Shown piece by piece: positions 26,874 through 34,447 of a DNA stretch of 64,000 nucleotides. Under the pieces are notes generated by a model that was not told the origin of the DNA, did not search any database, and saw nothing but the letters and a program-made list of their open reading frames with translations. The stretch comes from Xanthobacter autotrophicus Py2 (GTDB lineage: Bacteria; Pseudomonadota; Alphaproteobacteria; Rhizobiales; Xanthobacteraceae): NCBI GenBank assembly GCA_000017645.1, contig CP000781.1, positions 2,219,501-2,283,500 on the forward strand. The letters run 5' to 3'. The translations under genes were made by a program, and so were the position numbers. Positions within the stretch are counted from its first letter, which is position 1, and the number at the start of each line of letters is the position of its first letter.

Positions 26874-26900
26874 TTGATAGTAAGGTTTACTGACTATATT
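26874..26900 (+). promoter_or_regulatory. Promoter and probable MarR operator of the marR-MFS unit
   Basis: An AT-rich island in GC-rich DNA contains TTGATA (26874-26879) and TATATT (26895-26900), 15 bases apart. Partial inverted repeats surround it (TGATA...TATCA from 26875 to 26912; TAGT...ACTA at 26878-26896). This is the usual arrangement of a self-repressing MarR gene. The spacing is shorter than ideal. Confidence 0.5.
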
Positions 26901-26911
26901 GTCACCTTATC

Positions 26912-27406
26912 ATGGCTGCTCCGTCTCCCACTCCCGTCGCCGCCCCGCGCCCCGCGCCGAGCGAACCGCCCCTTGGCTTCGTCCTCGTGGATGCGGCGCG
27001 GCTTTATCGTGCGCGGATCGACCGGGCCTTCGAGGGCGCCGGCCTTGGCCTCACCGCCGGGGAGGCGCGCACGCTGGCCTATGTGGATTTCCATCCAGGC
27101 CTCAGGCAATCGGCGCTGGCCGAGAAGATGAATGTGGAGCCCATGACCCTGGTGGGCTTCCTCGACCGGCTGGAGGCCGCCGGCCTCGTCACCCGCGAAA
27201 CCGACCCGAAGGACCGCCGCGCCAAGATCGTGGCGCTCACGCCCGAGGCGACGCCCTACCTTGCCGGGGTGCTCTCTGCGGCGGCCACCGCGCGAGGTGA
27301 GGCCACCTGCGGCTTCACGGACGCCGAGCAGGCTCTGCTGCGGGACCTGCTGCTGCGGCTGCGCGACAACCTCGCGCGGGAGCATCGCTTGAGGGACGAG
27401 AAATGA
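26912..27406 (+). CDS. MarR-family transcriptional regulator
   Basis: The 164-residue winged-helix repressor has the helices of the MarR fold around LTAGEARTLAYVDFHPGLRQ and SALAEKMNVEPMTLVGFLDR. The wing is RLEAAGLVTRETDPKDRRAK, with the conserved DxRxK. It overlaps the MFS gene by four bases (ATGA), so the pair is translationally coupled. It most likely represses its own operon through the AT-rich site upstream and is relieved by a ligand of the pump. The ligand is unknown. Confidence 0.92.
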   Translation: MAAPSPTPVAAPRPAPSEPPLGFVLVDAARLYRARIDRAFEGAGLGLTAGEARTLAYVDFHPGLRQSALAEKMNVEPMTLVGFLDRLEAAGLVTRETDPKDRRAKIVALTPEATPYLAGVLSAAATARGEATCGFTDAEQALLRDLLLRLRDNLAREHRLRDEK

Positions 27407-28761
27407 GCGCCGTCCCGCACAGAACCGCCCCTGCGCCGGCCGTCGGGGTTTCGGCCGCGCCGCTCATGAGCGAGCGGGAAGTGTCCGTCATCGGCGCGCT
27501 CATGGTGATGCTCGGCCCCATCAGCCTTGCCATGTATACGCCGGCGCTACCGACGCTGGTCGAGGCCTTCGGCACCAGCATCGCCACGGTGAAGCTCACC
27601 CTCACCGTGTTCTTCATGGGCTTCGCCTTTTCCCAGCTGGTCTGCGGCCCGCTCTCGGACGGCTACGGGCGGCGCCCGGTGGCTTTGGGCTTCTTCGGCA
27701 TCTATCTCGCTGGCAGCGTCGTCGCCATGCTGGCGCCCACCATCGGCTGGCTCATTGCAGGCCGCGCCCTGCAGGGCATCGGCTGTGCTGCCGGCATCGC
27801 CCTGTCCCGCGCGCTGGTGCGCGACCAATATACCGGCCAGGCGTCGGCGCGGGTGATGAACCTCATCGGCACCATGCTGGCCATCGGCCCGGCGGTTTCG
27901 CCCACTCTGGGCGGGTTCATTCTCGGCACGGCGGGCTGGCATGTGATCTTCATCGCCATGGCGGCCTATGGCCTCCTGCTGGTGGCGGTCCTCGCCCTTC
28001 GGGTGCCGGAGACCAACCGCTCGCCGGACCGCGGGCTGGCTTCCCCCCGCGGAGTGACGACGAGCTATCGCCGGCTCCTCACCGACCGTGTGTTCATGCG
28101 CGCGGCGCTCACCGCCGGCCTCAGCCTTGGCGGCATCTATACCCTCTCGGCGCTGCTGCCCTTCATTCTCATCCAGCGTGTGGGGCTCTCGCCCACCGGC
28201 TTCGGCCTCGCCATGCTGTTGCAGACCGGTGCCTTCATGTCCGGCACCCTCATCGCCCGGCCGCTGCTGAAGCGCTACAGCGCCCACGCCCTGATTCTGC
28301 CCGGCCTGTTGCTGGTGCTCACCGGGGCGGTGGGGCTGGGGCTGGGCCCGTTCGTGCTGCCGTTGAGCGTCGCCAGCGTCATGCTGCCGATCTCGTTTTG
28401 GGCCTGCGGCGTCGCTTTGCTGCTGCCGGGCTGCACCACCGCCGGCCTCGCCGGGTTCGCGCCCATCGCCGGGGCGGCCTCGGCGCTGATGGGCTTTCTC
28501 CAGATCGGCAGCGGCTTCCTCGGCACTTCCTTCGCGGTGCTGTTTCCCTCGCCGCTGGTCGCCATGATGACGCTGCTGCCGGCCCTCGCCGTCACCGCCG
28601 CCGGCGCCCACGTGTTGCTGGCTCCGCGCCGCGAGCCGGCCGTCGCAGTCGGGGCCGCTCCCGTCGAGGCCACCGACCTTGAGCTGGCCGCCGATCCGCT
28701 CGGCGTGGTGGGCGCCGCCGGCGACGAAATCGAGTCCGGAACTTACGACAGGGCCTCATGA
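27403..28761 (+). CDS. MFS multidrug efflux transporter, Bcr/CflA type
   Basis: The 452-residue transporter has 12 predicted helices. The loop 2-3 motif is [17 protein letters not shown], and motif C-like sequences appear in GTMLAIGPAVSPTLGGFI. These and the opening ISLAMYTPALPTLVEAFGTS place it in the Bcr/CflA drug:H+ antiporter group. The last about 40 residues are a soluble acidic tail. Coupling to a MarR repressor supports an efflux role. The stop lies inside the palindrome GCCTCATGAGGC. Confidence 0.9.
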   Translation: MSAVPHRTAPAPAVGVSAAPLMSEREVSVIGALMVMLGPISLAMYTPALPTLVEAFGTSIATVKLTLTVFFMGFAFSQLVCGPLSDGYGRRPVALGFFGIYLAGSVVAMLAPTIGWLIAGRALQGIGCAAGIALSRALVRDQYTGQASARVMNLIGTMLAIGPAVSPTLGGFILGTAGWHVIFIAMAAYGLLLVAVLALRVPETNRSPDRGLASPRGVTTSYRRLLTDRVFMRAALTAGLSLGGIYTLSALLPFILIQRVGLSPTGFGLAMLLQTGAFMSGTLIARPLLKRYSAHALILPGLLLVLTGAVGLGLGPFVLPLSVASVMLPISFWACGVALLLPGCTTAGLAGFAPIAGAASALMGFLQIGSGFLGTSFAVLFPSPLVAMMTLLPALAVTAAGAHVLLAPRREPAVAVGAAPVEATDLELAADPLGVVGAAGDEIESGTYDRAS

Positions 28762-28886
28762 GGCAATAGGTTACGGCTCCTCGATACCGTCCGCGCCACT
28801 CAGGTGATGTCGCAGGTTGACCCCGGCCGATCGGCAATGGTCAATGCCCGCGTGCCCGAACCATCGGGCCGCTGGGGGGACATCGT

Positions 28887-29321
28887 ATGAGATTTGCGGG
28901 ACTAGCTCTGGCCGCCGTGCTGGCGCTTGCCGGGGGGCAGCTTGCCGTGGGACCGGCCAAGGCCCAGACCGTCAGCTACGCGCAGGCGGCCGGCCTCCTC
29001 GCGCAGCATTGCGGCGGGGATATCATGAAGCACTGCCGCGGCCTCAACCTTGGCAACAATGCCGTCGGCAATTGCCTGGCCCAGAACGCCGCGCAGCTGA
29101 CGTCGGCCTGCGCCGCCAACCATGCCTCCATCCGTGAGATGACCGAGGCGCGGGCCGCGGCTCAGAAGCAGGTCTACAAGGCCTGTGACCGCGACGCCGC
29201 CCAGTTCTGCCCCGGCCTCGTGCCCGGCGACGGCAACATCGTCTCGTGCCTGCTGGAGGCGTCCAAGGTGGTGAGCGCCACCTGCACGGCCTCGCTCGTC
29301 AATGCCGGCTACGGCCAGTGA
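28887..29321 (+). CDS. Exported cysteine-rich repeat protein (GLG1-like)
   Basis: The 144-residue secreted protein has a signal peptide ending in AKAQ. Two copies of a Cys-rich unit follow: LAQHCGGDIMKHCRGLNLGN then GNCLAQ, and ACDRDAAQFCPGLVPGDGNI then SCLLEASKVV. The spacing D-x-x-x-C-x-G plus C-L matches the short repeats of eukaryotic Golgi protein GLG1, also found in many proteobacterial periplasmic proteins. The Cys probably form disulfides. The function is unknown. It lies 14 bases before the OmpA-like gene and follows GGGGGACATCGT. Confidence 0.85.
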   Translation: MRFAGLALAAVLALAGGQLAVGPAKAQTVSYAQAAGLLAQHCGGDIMKHCRGLNLGNNAVGNCLAQNAAQLTSACAANHASIREMTEARAAAQKQVYKACDRDAAQFCPGLVPGDGNIVSCLLEASKVVSATCTASLVNAGYGQ

Positions 29322-29335
29322 AGGGAGGGCTGAGC

Positions 29336-29998
29336 ATGACCCTGTTCCGTTTCGCCAACGTCCGCCTTGGCGCGGTGGTCCCTTTCGCCCGGACGCGCCT
29401 CGGCGCGGCCCTGCTCCTTGCCGGCACCGCCGTGGTTCCCGCGCTGGTGGGCGTGCAGCCTGCCGCGGCCCAGGTGTTCACCCCCAACGCCGAGATCGTC
29501 CAGGGGCTGCAAACCTCCGTGGATGACGTGCCGCAGGTGTCGGCCGAGGCCCTGCGCGGCCTCGCCCAGGCGCACATGAAGTATACCGGCCCGCCGGAAA
29601 GCCGCCCGCCGCTGGCGGCCCAGCTCGACCAGCTGGCCCAGATCAACGTGGAGATCGTGTTCGACCTCAACTCCGCGATGATCAAGCCGGAATCCTACCG
29701 CACCCTCGGCTCCATCGCGGATGCCATGCATAATCCGGTGCTGCTCGGCTACAAGTTCCTGGTGGTCGGCAACACCGATGCCACCGGTACCCGCGAGCTC
29801 AACATGAAGCTCAGCCAGGAGCGCTCGGACGCGGTGGTCGAGGCGCTCTCCACCACCTTCCGGGTGGACCCGCGCCGGCTCCAGTCCGTGGGCCTCGGCG
29901 AGGAGGCGCTTCAGGATCCCAAGCATCCCGACGCCGCCATCAACCGCCGGGTGCAGATCTACAACGTCGGCCGTGCCGGTGCGCTTGCGCAGCAGTAA
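29336..29998 (+). CDS. OmpA-family peptidoglycan-binding protein
   Basis: The 220-residue protein has a signal peptide (LLLAGTAVVPALVGVQPAAA, cleavage before AQVF), a short linker, and an OmpA C-terminal domain. Marks are VEIVFDLNSAMIKPESYRTL, NTDATGTRELNMKLSQERSD and AINRRVQIYNV; the Asp and Arg that bind diaminopimelate are present. No beta-barrel is visible, so it is a periplasmic protein linking the envelope to peptidoglycan. The strong site AAGGGAGGG and tight spacing make an operon with the Cys-rich gene likely. A terminator follows. Confidence 0.9.
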   Translation: MTLFRFANVRLGAVVPFARTRLGAALLLAGTAVVPALVGVQPAAAQVFTPNAEIVQGLQTSVDDVPQVSAEALRGLAQAHMKYTGPPESRPPLAAQLDQLAQINVEIVFDLNSAMIKPESYRTLGSIADAMHNPVLLGYKFLVVGNTDATGTRELNMKLSQERSDAVVEALSTTFRVDPRRLQSVGLGEEALQDPKHPDAAINRRVQIYNVGRAGALAQQ

Positions 29999-30019
29999 CG
30001 CGGCCTGACCTGAAAACAG

Positions 30020-30057
30020 CGCCGCCGCCCGGACCAAGGTCGGGGCGGCGGCGTTTC
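30020..30057 (+). terminator. Rho-independent terminator after the OmpA-like gene
   Basis: An 11-bp GC stem (CGCCGCCGCCC with GGGCGGCGGCG) with a 12-base loop is followed by a short T-rich stretch. An A-tract on the left side may let it also serve the convergent histone-like gene. Confidence 0.75.
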
Positions 30058-30102
30058 CATTTCATGAGACCGTGACGCTCTTGAAGCCGTCCGGCGTGCC
30101 GG

Positions 30103-30834
30103 TCAGGCCGGCTTGCGAGCCTTGCCGGGCTTGGTGGCGGCTTTCGCGGCAACCTTTGCGGCCGGGGCCTTCGCCACTTCGGACTTCTTCACCTCGGCCT
30201 TCACGGCTTTCGCCACCGGAGCCTTGGCGGGAGCTTTTGCGGCCGGAGCCTTTGCAGCCGGCTTGGCGGGCTTGGCGACGACCTTGGCCTCAGCCTTTGC
30301 TGCGGGCTTCGGAGCCGCAGCCTTAGGAGCCACCTTGGCGGGCGTCTTGGCCTCGGCGGTGGCCTTGGCGGTGCTCTTGGCCTTCGCCTCCGGCGCAATC
30401 TTGGCGGGCTCGGCCTCAATCTTCGGGGCGGGTGCCTTGACGGACTTGGCGGCAGTCTTCGCCGGGCTCTTGGCAACGGTCTTCGCGGGGGCAACCGTCT
30501 TCGGTGCTGCGGCCTTGGCAGGGGTCTTAGCAGGTGCCTTGGCCGCAGGCTTGGCGGCGGTCTTAGCGGCGGCCTTGGCCGGGGCCTTCGTCTCGATCTT
30601 GGCGGCGGGGGCCGGCTCGGCGGCCTTCGGCGCCGGCTTGGCCTTGGTCGCGGGCTTCGCGGCCGAAGTCGGAGCGGCGGCCTTGGGCTTGTCCGGGGCC
30701 TGGGTGAGGGCGGAGCCGGCCAGCGCCAGGATCTCGTCGTGGCTCAGGCTGGAGGGATCCTTCAGCGCCTTCGCCGCGATGCTGCTCACCTTGTCGCTCG
30801 TCACTTCAGGCTTCTTCGCCAGCTTCTTGGCCAT
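30103..30834 (-). CDS. Histone H1-like Lys/Ala/Pro-rich protein
   Basis: The 243-residue protein has a short ordered head (MAKKLAKKPEVTSDKVSSIA to ALAGSALTQAP), then about 200 residues built almost only of Ala, Lys, Pro, Val and Thr, in loose repeats such as KAPAKAPVAK and PAAKAPAK. Such tails bind DNA non-specifically, as in histone H1, AlgP and HctB-like proteins. The head, with its ALAGSALTQ motif, recurs in small rhizobial proteins that lack the tail. The repeats keep frame with varied codons, so this is not an expansion artefact. ATG follows GGAGATTGAG. It probably binds the nucleoid; target and regulation are unknown. Confidence 0.75.
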   Translation of the reverse strand: MAKKLAKKPEVTSDKVSSIAAKALKDPSSLSHDEILALAGSALTQAPDKPKAAAPTSAAKPATKAKPAPKAAEPAPAAKIETKAPAKAAAKTAAKPAAKAPAKTPAKAAAPKTVAPAKTVAKSPAKTAAKSVKAPAPKIEAEPAKIAPEAKAKSTAKATAEAKTPAKVAPKAAAPKPAAKAEAKVVAKPAKPAAKAPAAKAPAKAPVAKAVKAEVKKSEVAKAPAAKVAAKAATKPGKARKPA

Positions 30835-31269
30835 GACTCAATCTCCGAATTCAACGCGCCGGCGCAGAACCTTCGGTCGAATCAAGACGCCCGCCAGCAA
30901 CCGATCCATCTCCGGATAGATTTGCGGAATGGTTAACGACGATTTTTCACCATGCCTGCCAAAGGGTTGACTGGGTGCCTTGACGCCGGTGGGCGGGCGT
31001 GGCGACCTTTCCCCGGCCGCCGGCGCGTGCAGGGACGCCAAAATGATTCGCGTCGCCCGGCAGGTCTGCGCCAATGGGGCGGGCCTGTCATAACTGCGTC
31101 GGCTGGGTGGCGTAGGGTGCGATTCGGCGGGCGGGATGCCGTCACAGCGTTTTCGAGCCAGGTGGATATCGGTTCGCGGGACGAACGCGCGCCAGCGCAT
31201 GTGCTGCTCATATTTCATCGTGATCGTATCCTGACGCGGGCTCCATCTTTCGGGGCGAGAGAAAGACCC
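30835..31269. other. Intergenic region between histone-like and LMW-phosphatase-like genes
   Basis: About 435 bases separate the divergent genes. Open frames here lack family features, and I found no strong promoter, EcfG-type box or stem-loop. Confidence 0.4.
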
Positions 31270-31734
31270 ATGCCGATGACCGGACGGCCCACCGTTCTCT
31301 TCGTGTGCCCGGACAATGCGGGCACGAGCCTGATGGCGGAAGCCATCGCCCTTCACGGCCACCGGGGGCTGCGCCCGTTCAGCGCCGCCGCTCTGGTGCC
31401 CGGCGCGGTGGACCCCGCGCTCATCGATTGCCTTCAGGCCGCGCGGGTTCCCGCCGATGGTCTCTCGGCCAAGCCCGCGGGGGTGTTCGGCCTGTCCGGC
31501 GCGCCCCGGCTCGACGTGGTGGTGGCGCTCGGGGCGCAGGCGTGGCGCGCCCTGCGGCGCCAGCCCTTCATCGGCCTCCTGCGCTTTGAATTCTGGCAAC
31601 TGCCCGAGGTGGCGCGCGACGAGAGCCTTGCCGCCCGGCGCGCCGCCTATCGCACCCTGCTTCCCGACCTCGACGGCGCCATCGGCCGCCTGGAAGAGCG
31701 CATCGCCCTGCGCATGGCCCGCGCTGCCGCCTGA
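31270..31734 (+). CDS. Low-molecular-weight phosphatase/arsenate reductase-like protein lacking the catalytic Arg
   Basis: The 154-residue protein has the fold signature of LMW tyrosine phosphatases and thioredoxin-type arsenate reductases: the N-terminal strand VLFVCPDNAGTSLMAEAIA, a mid-domain GLSAKPAGVFGLSGAPRLD, then VVVALGAQAW and a helical end. The P-loop should read C-x5-R, but here Thr occupies the Arg position. The conserved C-terminal DP motif is also absent. It is therefore likely catalytically dead or uses another chemistry. ATG at 31270 follows a GGGGCGAGAGAAAG site. It is a single gene with a shared terminator. Confidence 0.7.
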   Translation: MPMTGRPTVLFVCPDNAGTSLMAEAIALHGHRGLRPFSAAALVPGAVDPALIDCLQAARVPADGLSAKPAGVFGLSGAPRLDVVVALGAQAWRALRRQPFIGLLRFEFWQLPEVARDESLAARRAAYRTLLPDLDGAIGRLEERIALRMARAAA

Positions 31735-31768
31735 ACGGCGGCCGTGGCCCGTGCGACCGCCTGATGCA

Positions 31769-31799
31769 AAAGGCCGATGAGCCAGGCTCATCGGCCTTT
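31769..31799. terminator. Bidirectional terminator
   Basis: A 14-bp perfect stem (AAAGGCCGATGAGC with GCTCATCGGCCTTT) stands between two convergent genes, flanked by an A-tract and a T-tract, so it can stop transcription from both sides. Confidence 0.85.
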
Positions 31800-31827
31800 G
31801 TTTACCTGCGCGGCGCTGGAGTGGGAC

Positions 31828-32805
31828 TCAGTCCGCGATCTTGCCGCCCAGCTCGTCCTCGATATGGATGCGGATGATCTCCTCGAAGGAGCTTTCCGCC
31901 ACGAAGCCCAGCTCGGTGGCGCGGCGGGGCTCGAACTTGCGCGGCCAGCCCGAGACGATCTTCTCGATCACCGGATCGGGCGCCCGCTTGATGCGGGCCA
32001 CCGCCTTGTCGCCGGCCACCTTGCGCAGCGCCTCGATCTGCTCGCCCACGGTCACGGCGAGGCCCGGCATGGTGAGGTTGCGGCGCGGGCCGACCTTTTC
32101 GCCGTCGAGGGTGGCGGCATGGATGAGGAAGCCCACCGCCGAGCGGGGCGAGGCATGCCAGTGCATCACCTCTTCCGACACGGGCAGGATGGCGTCCTGC
32201 CCGGCAAGGGGCTCGCGGATGATGCCGGAGAAGAAGCCGGAGGCGGCCTTGTTGGGCAGGCCGGGGCGCACGCAGATGGTGGGCAGGCGGATGCCGATGC
32301 CGTCGAAGAAGCCCCGCCGGGTATAGTCCGCCAGCAGCAGCTCGCCGATGGCCTTCTGGGCGCCGTAGGAGGTGAGGGGCGTGGCGAAGAACTCGTCCGG
32401 GATGGCATCCGGGAACGGCGCGCCGAACACCGCGATGGACGAGGTGAAGACCAGGCGCGGCGTGTAGCCCTCCATAAGCCGCACCGCATCGAACAGGTGG
32501 CGCGTGCCATCGAGGTTGATGCGGTAGCCCTTGTCAAAGTCCGCCTCCGCCTCGCCGGAGACGATGGCCGCGAGGTGGAAGATCACGTCGGGCTTGTCCG
32601 CCACCACGGCCGCCGCCTCGCCGGGCACGGAGAGGTCCGACACCCGGGTGTCGATGGGAAAGGGCGCCTGCGGCGGCTTGGGCGGCACCACGTCATGGGC
32701 GGTGAGGCGGGTGATGGGCTTGCCGCCCAGGCGCCCCTCGCGGGCAAGGCGTTCGATGAGCTTGCGGCCGACCATGCCGGCGCCGCCGATGACGAGAATA
32801 TGCAT
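31828..32805 (-). CDS. denD: D-erythronate dehydrogenase-like SDR
   Basis: The 325-residue extended short-chain dehydrogenase has the NAD motif VIGGAGMVGRKL and catalytic SYGAQKAIGELLL (Tyr-x3-Lys). The family-specific PTICVRPGLPNKAASGF is present, and the protein ends in the substrate domain with WPRKFEPRRATELGF. This sequence type is DenD, which oxidises D-erythronate to 2-oxo-tetronate in four-carbon acid sugar catabolism. The partner kinase (DenK/OtnK) and decarboxylase (OtnC) genes are not here, so the operon differs from the known tetronate clusters. It is the last gene of the unit, 88 bases after the SDR gene. Confidence 0.82.
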   Translation of the reverse strand: MHILVIGGAGMVGRKLIERLAREGRLGGKPITRLTAHDVVPPKPPQAPFPIDTRVSDLSVPGEAAAVVADKPDVIFHLAAIVSGEAEADFDKGYRINLDGTRHLFDAVRLMEGYTPRLVFTSSIAVFGAPFPDAIPDEFFATPLTSYGAQKAIGELLLADYTRRGFFDGIGIRLPTICVRPGLPNKAASGFFSGIIREPLAGQDAILPVSEEVMHWHASPRSAVGFLIHAATLDGEKVGPRRNLTMPGLAVTVGEQIEALRKVAGDKAVARIKRAPDPVIEKIVSGWPRKFEPRRATELGFVAESSFEEIIRIHIEDELGGKIAD

Positions 32806-32893
32806 GTCAGGTTTCTTCCCTTAAGGCGCCCCGATGCGAGCCGAAGGCGCGATCTTTCGATGATCCTGTGGCAAGGCCGTCCCGGCGGGCGCC

Positions 32894-33637
32894 CTAGAGC
32901 GCCCAGCCGCCGTCGATGATGTGGATCTGCCCGGTGGTGAAGGCGCTCTCGTCGGAGGCGAGATAGAGCGCGAGCGCCGCGATCTCCTCCGGCGTGCCGA
33001 GCCGGCCCATGGGCTGGCGGCCGACGAAATCGGCCCGCACGTCGTCCAGCGAGCGGCCGGTCTGGGCCGAGACGGCGGCGATGCGCTCGTCCAGCGAGGG
33101 CGACTGGATGGTGCCGGGGCAGATGACGTTGGCGCGAACGCCCTTCAGGATGAAGTCCGCCGCCACTGCCTTGGTGAGGCCGATGACCGCCGCCTTGGAG
33201 GCGCCGTAGACATAGCGGTTCGGCACGCCGCGGATGGAGGACGCCGCCGAGGCGATGTTGACGATGGAGCCTTTGCCCTTCTCCAGCATGCCCGGCAGGA
33301 AGGCCGAGATGGTGCGGTGCATGGCCTTCACATTGAGGTCGAAGGAGAAGTCCCAGTCCTTCTCCGAAGTGTCGAAGATATTGCCCTGGTGGACGTAGCC
33401 AGCGGCATTCACCAGCACGTCCACCGGGCCGATCTCCTTCGCCAGCGCGGCGACGGCCTCGCTGGAGCGCACGTCGAGCTTGCGGGCGGTGCCGGGAAAG
33501 CCTTCGAGCTTGGCGGTGTCGAGGTCGGTGGCGATCACGCTCGCGCCCTCGCGCACGAAGGCCTCGGCGATGGCCCGGCCGATGCCCTGTCCCGCCGCCG
33601 TCACCAGCGCGGTCTTACCCTGAAGTCGTCCAGCCAT
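32894..33637 (-). CDS. SDR oxidoreductase, 2-keto-3-deoxy-L-fuconate dehydrogenase/BDH2 type
   Basis: The 247-residue classical SDR has TAAGQGIGRAIAEAF (cofactor), NAAG, the catalytic Ser region NIASAASSIRGVPNRYV with YGASK, and CPGTIQSPSLDERI. The phrases SEKDWDFSFDLNVKAMHRTI and SDESAFTTGQIHIIDGGWAL match the group that contains mammalian BDH2 and bacterial 2-keto-3-deoxy-L-fuconate dehydrogenase. With an aldonate dehydratase in the same operon, oxidation of a 2-keto-3-deoxy sugar acid is the best guess. The start follows AGAGGAACGCC. Confidence 0.85.
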   Translation of the reverse strand: MAGRLQGKTALVTAAGQGIGRAIAEAFVREGASVIATDLDTAKLEGFPGTARKLDVRSSEAVAALAKEIGPVDVLVNAAGYVHQGNIFDTSEKDWDFSFDLNVKAMHRTISAFLPGMLEKGKGSIVNIASAASSIRGVPNRYVYGASKAAVIGLTKAVAADFILKGVRANVICPGTIQSPSLDERIAAVSAQTGRSLDDVRADFVGRQPMGRLGTPEEIAALALYLASDESAFTTGQIHIIDGGWAL

Positions 33638-33676
33638 GGCGTTCCTCTTGAGCTTTTGGATGGGTGAGGCGATGCC

Positions 33677-34435
33677 TCACAATGCGGCGCGGATGTCCTC
33701 CAGCCGCTGCGTCTGGCGGCCTTCGGCGTCGAAATTGGCGGGATCGAGCCAGGCCTCGAAGGCGGCTTTCGCCTTCGGCCACTCATGGTCGAGCAAGGCG
33801 TACCAGGCGGTGTCGCGGCTCAGCCCCTTGATGATCATGTGCTGGCGGAACAGCCCCTCGTAGGTGAAGCCGAGGCGCTCCGCCGTCCGGCGGGACGGGG
33901 CGTTGAGGGCGTTGCACTTCCACTCGTAGCGGCGATAGCCGAGATCCTCGAAGGCATGGCGGGCCATGAGATACATGGCCTCGGTCGCCCCCGGGGTGCG
34001 CTGGAGCGCGGGGGTGTGGAGGATGTTGCCCACCTCGATCACCCGGTGTGCCGGCTCGATGCGCATGTAGGTGGCGTGGCCCACCGCGCGGCCGGACGCG
34101 GCCTCGACGATGGCGAACAGCAGCGGGTCGGCCTTGGTGGCGGCCTCGGCGTAAAAGCGCGCGAAGGCGGCCTCGTCGGGAAAGGGTGCGGCGGAGAGAT
34201 AGGCCCACAGCGCCTCTTTTTCCGGCCCGTGGGAGAGGGCGTAGAGCGAGGCGGCGTGCTTCTCGGCGTCGAACGGTACGATGGCGACATGACGCCCCCG
34301 GAGGGTCACGGGCGCTGGCCGCCGGGCCGGGCCGCCCTCCACCGGCGCGCCCAGAGGCACCGCATCATGGATCGTGCCGGGCACCCCGCCGGGGACCGCG
34401 CCGGAACGGATGCCCGGCGCCGCCTGTTCGCTCAT
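33677..34435 (-). CDS. GNAT-family N-acetyltransferase
   Basis: The 252-residue protein has a RimJ/RimL-like GNAT domain preceded by an unusual Pro/Gly/Ala-rich N-terminus of about 40 residues. Marks are VTLRGRHVAIVPFDAEKHAA, VGHATYMRIEPAHRVIEVGN and RRYEWKCNALNAPSRRTAER. This RimL subgroup is common in Hyphomicrobiales. Substrate is unknown. It lies 39 bases before the SDR gene and 12 bases after the dehydratase gene, so it is part of the operon. A start around the VTLRGRH region would give the usual domain length. Confidence 0.85.
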   Translation of the reverse strand: MSEQAAPGIRSGAVPGGVPGTIHDAVPLGAPVEGGPARRPAPVTLRGRHVAIVPFDAEKHAASLYALSHGPEKEALWAYLSAAPFPDEAAFARFYAEAATKADPLLFAIVEAASGRAVGHATYMRIEPAHRVIEVGNILHTPALQRTPGATEAMYLMARHAFEDLGYRRYEWKCNALNAPSRRTAERLGFTYEGLFRQHMIIKGLSRDTAWYALLDHEWPKAKAAFEAWLDPANFDAEGRQTQRLEDIRAAL

Positions 34436-34447
34436 GGGTCTGCTCGC

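Noticed and set aside
28753..28764. Palindrome GCCTCATGAGGC at the MFS stop as a terminator
   Set aside because: It has no loop and no T-tract; probably chance.
30103..30834. Lys/Ala-rich repeats as a sequencing or slippage artefact
   Set aside because: Codons vary between repeats and the frame is open with a good start, so it is a real coding sequence.
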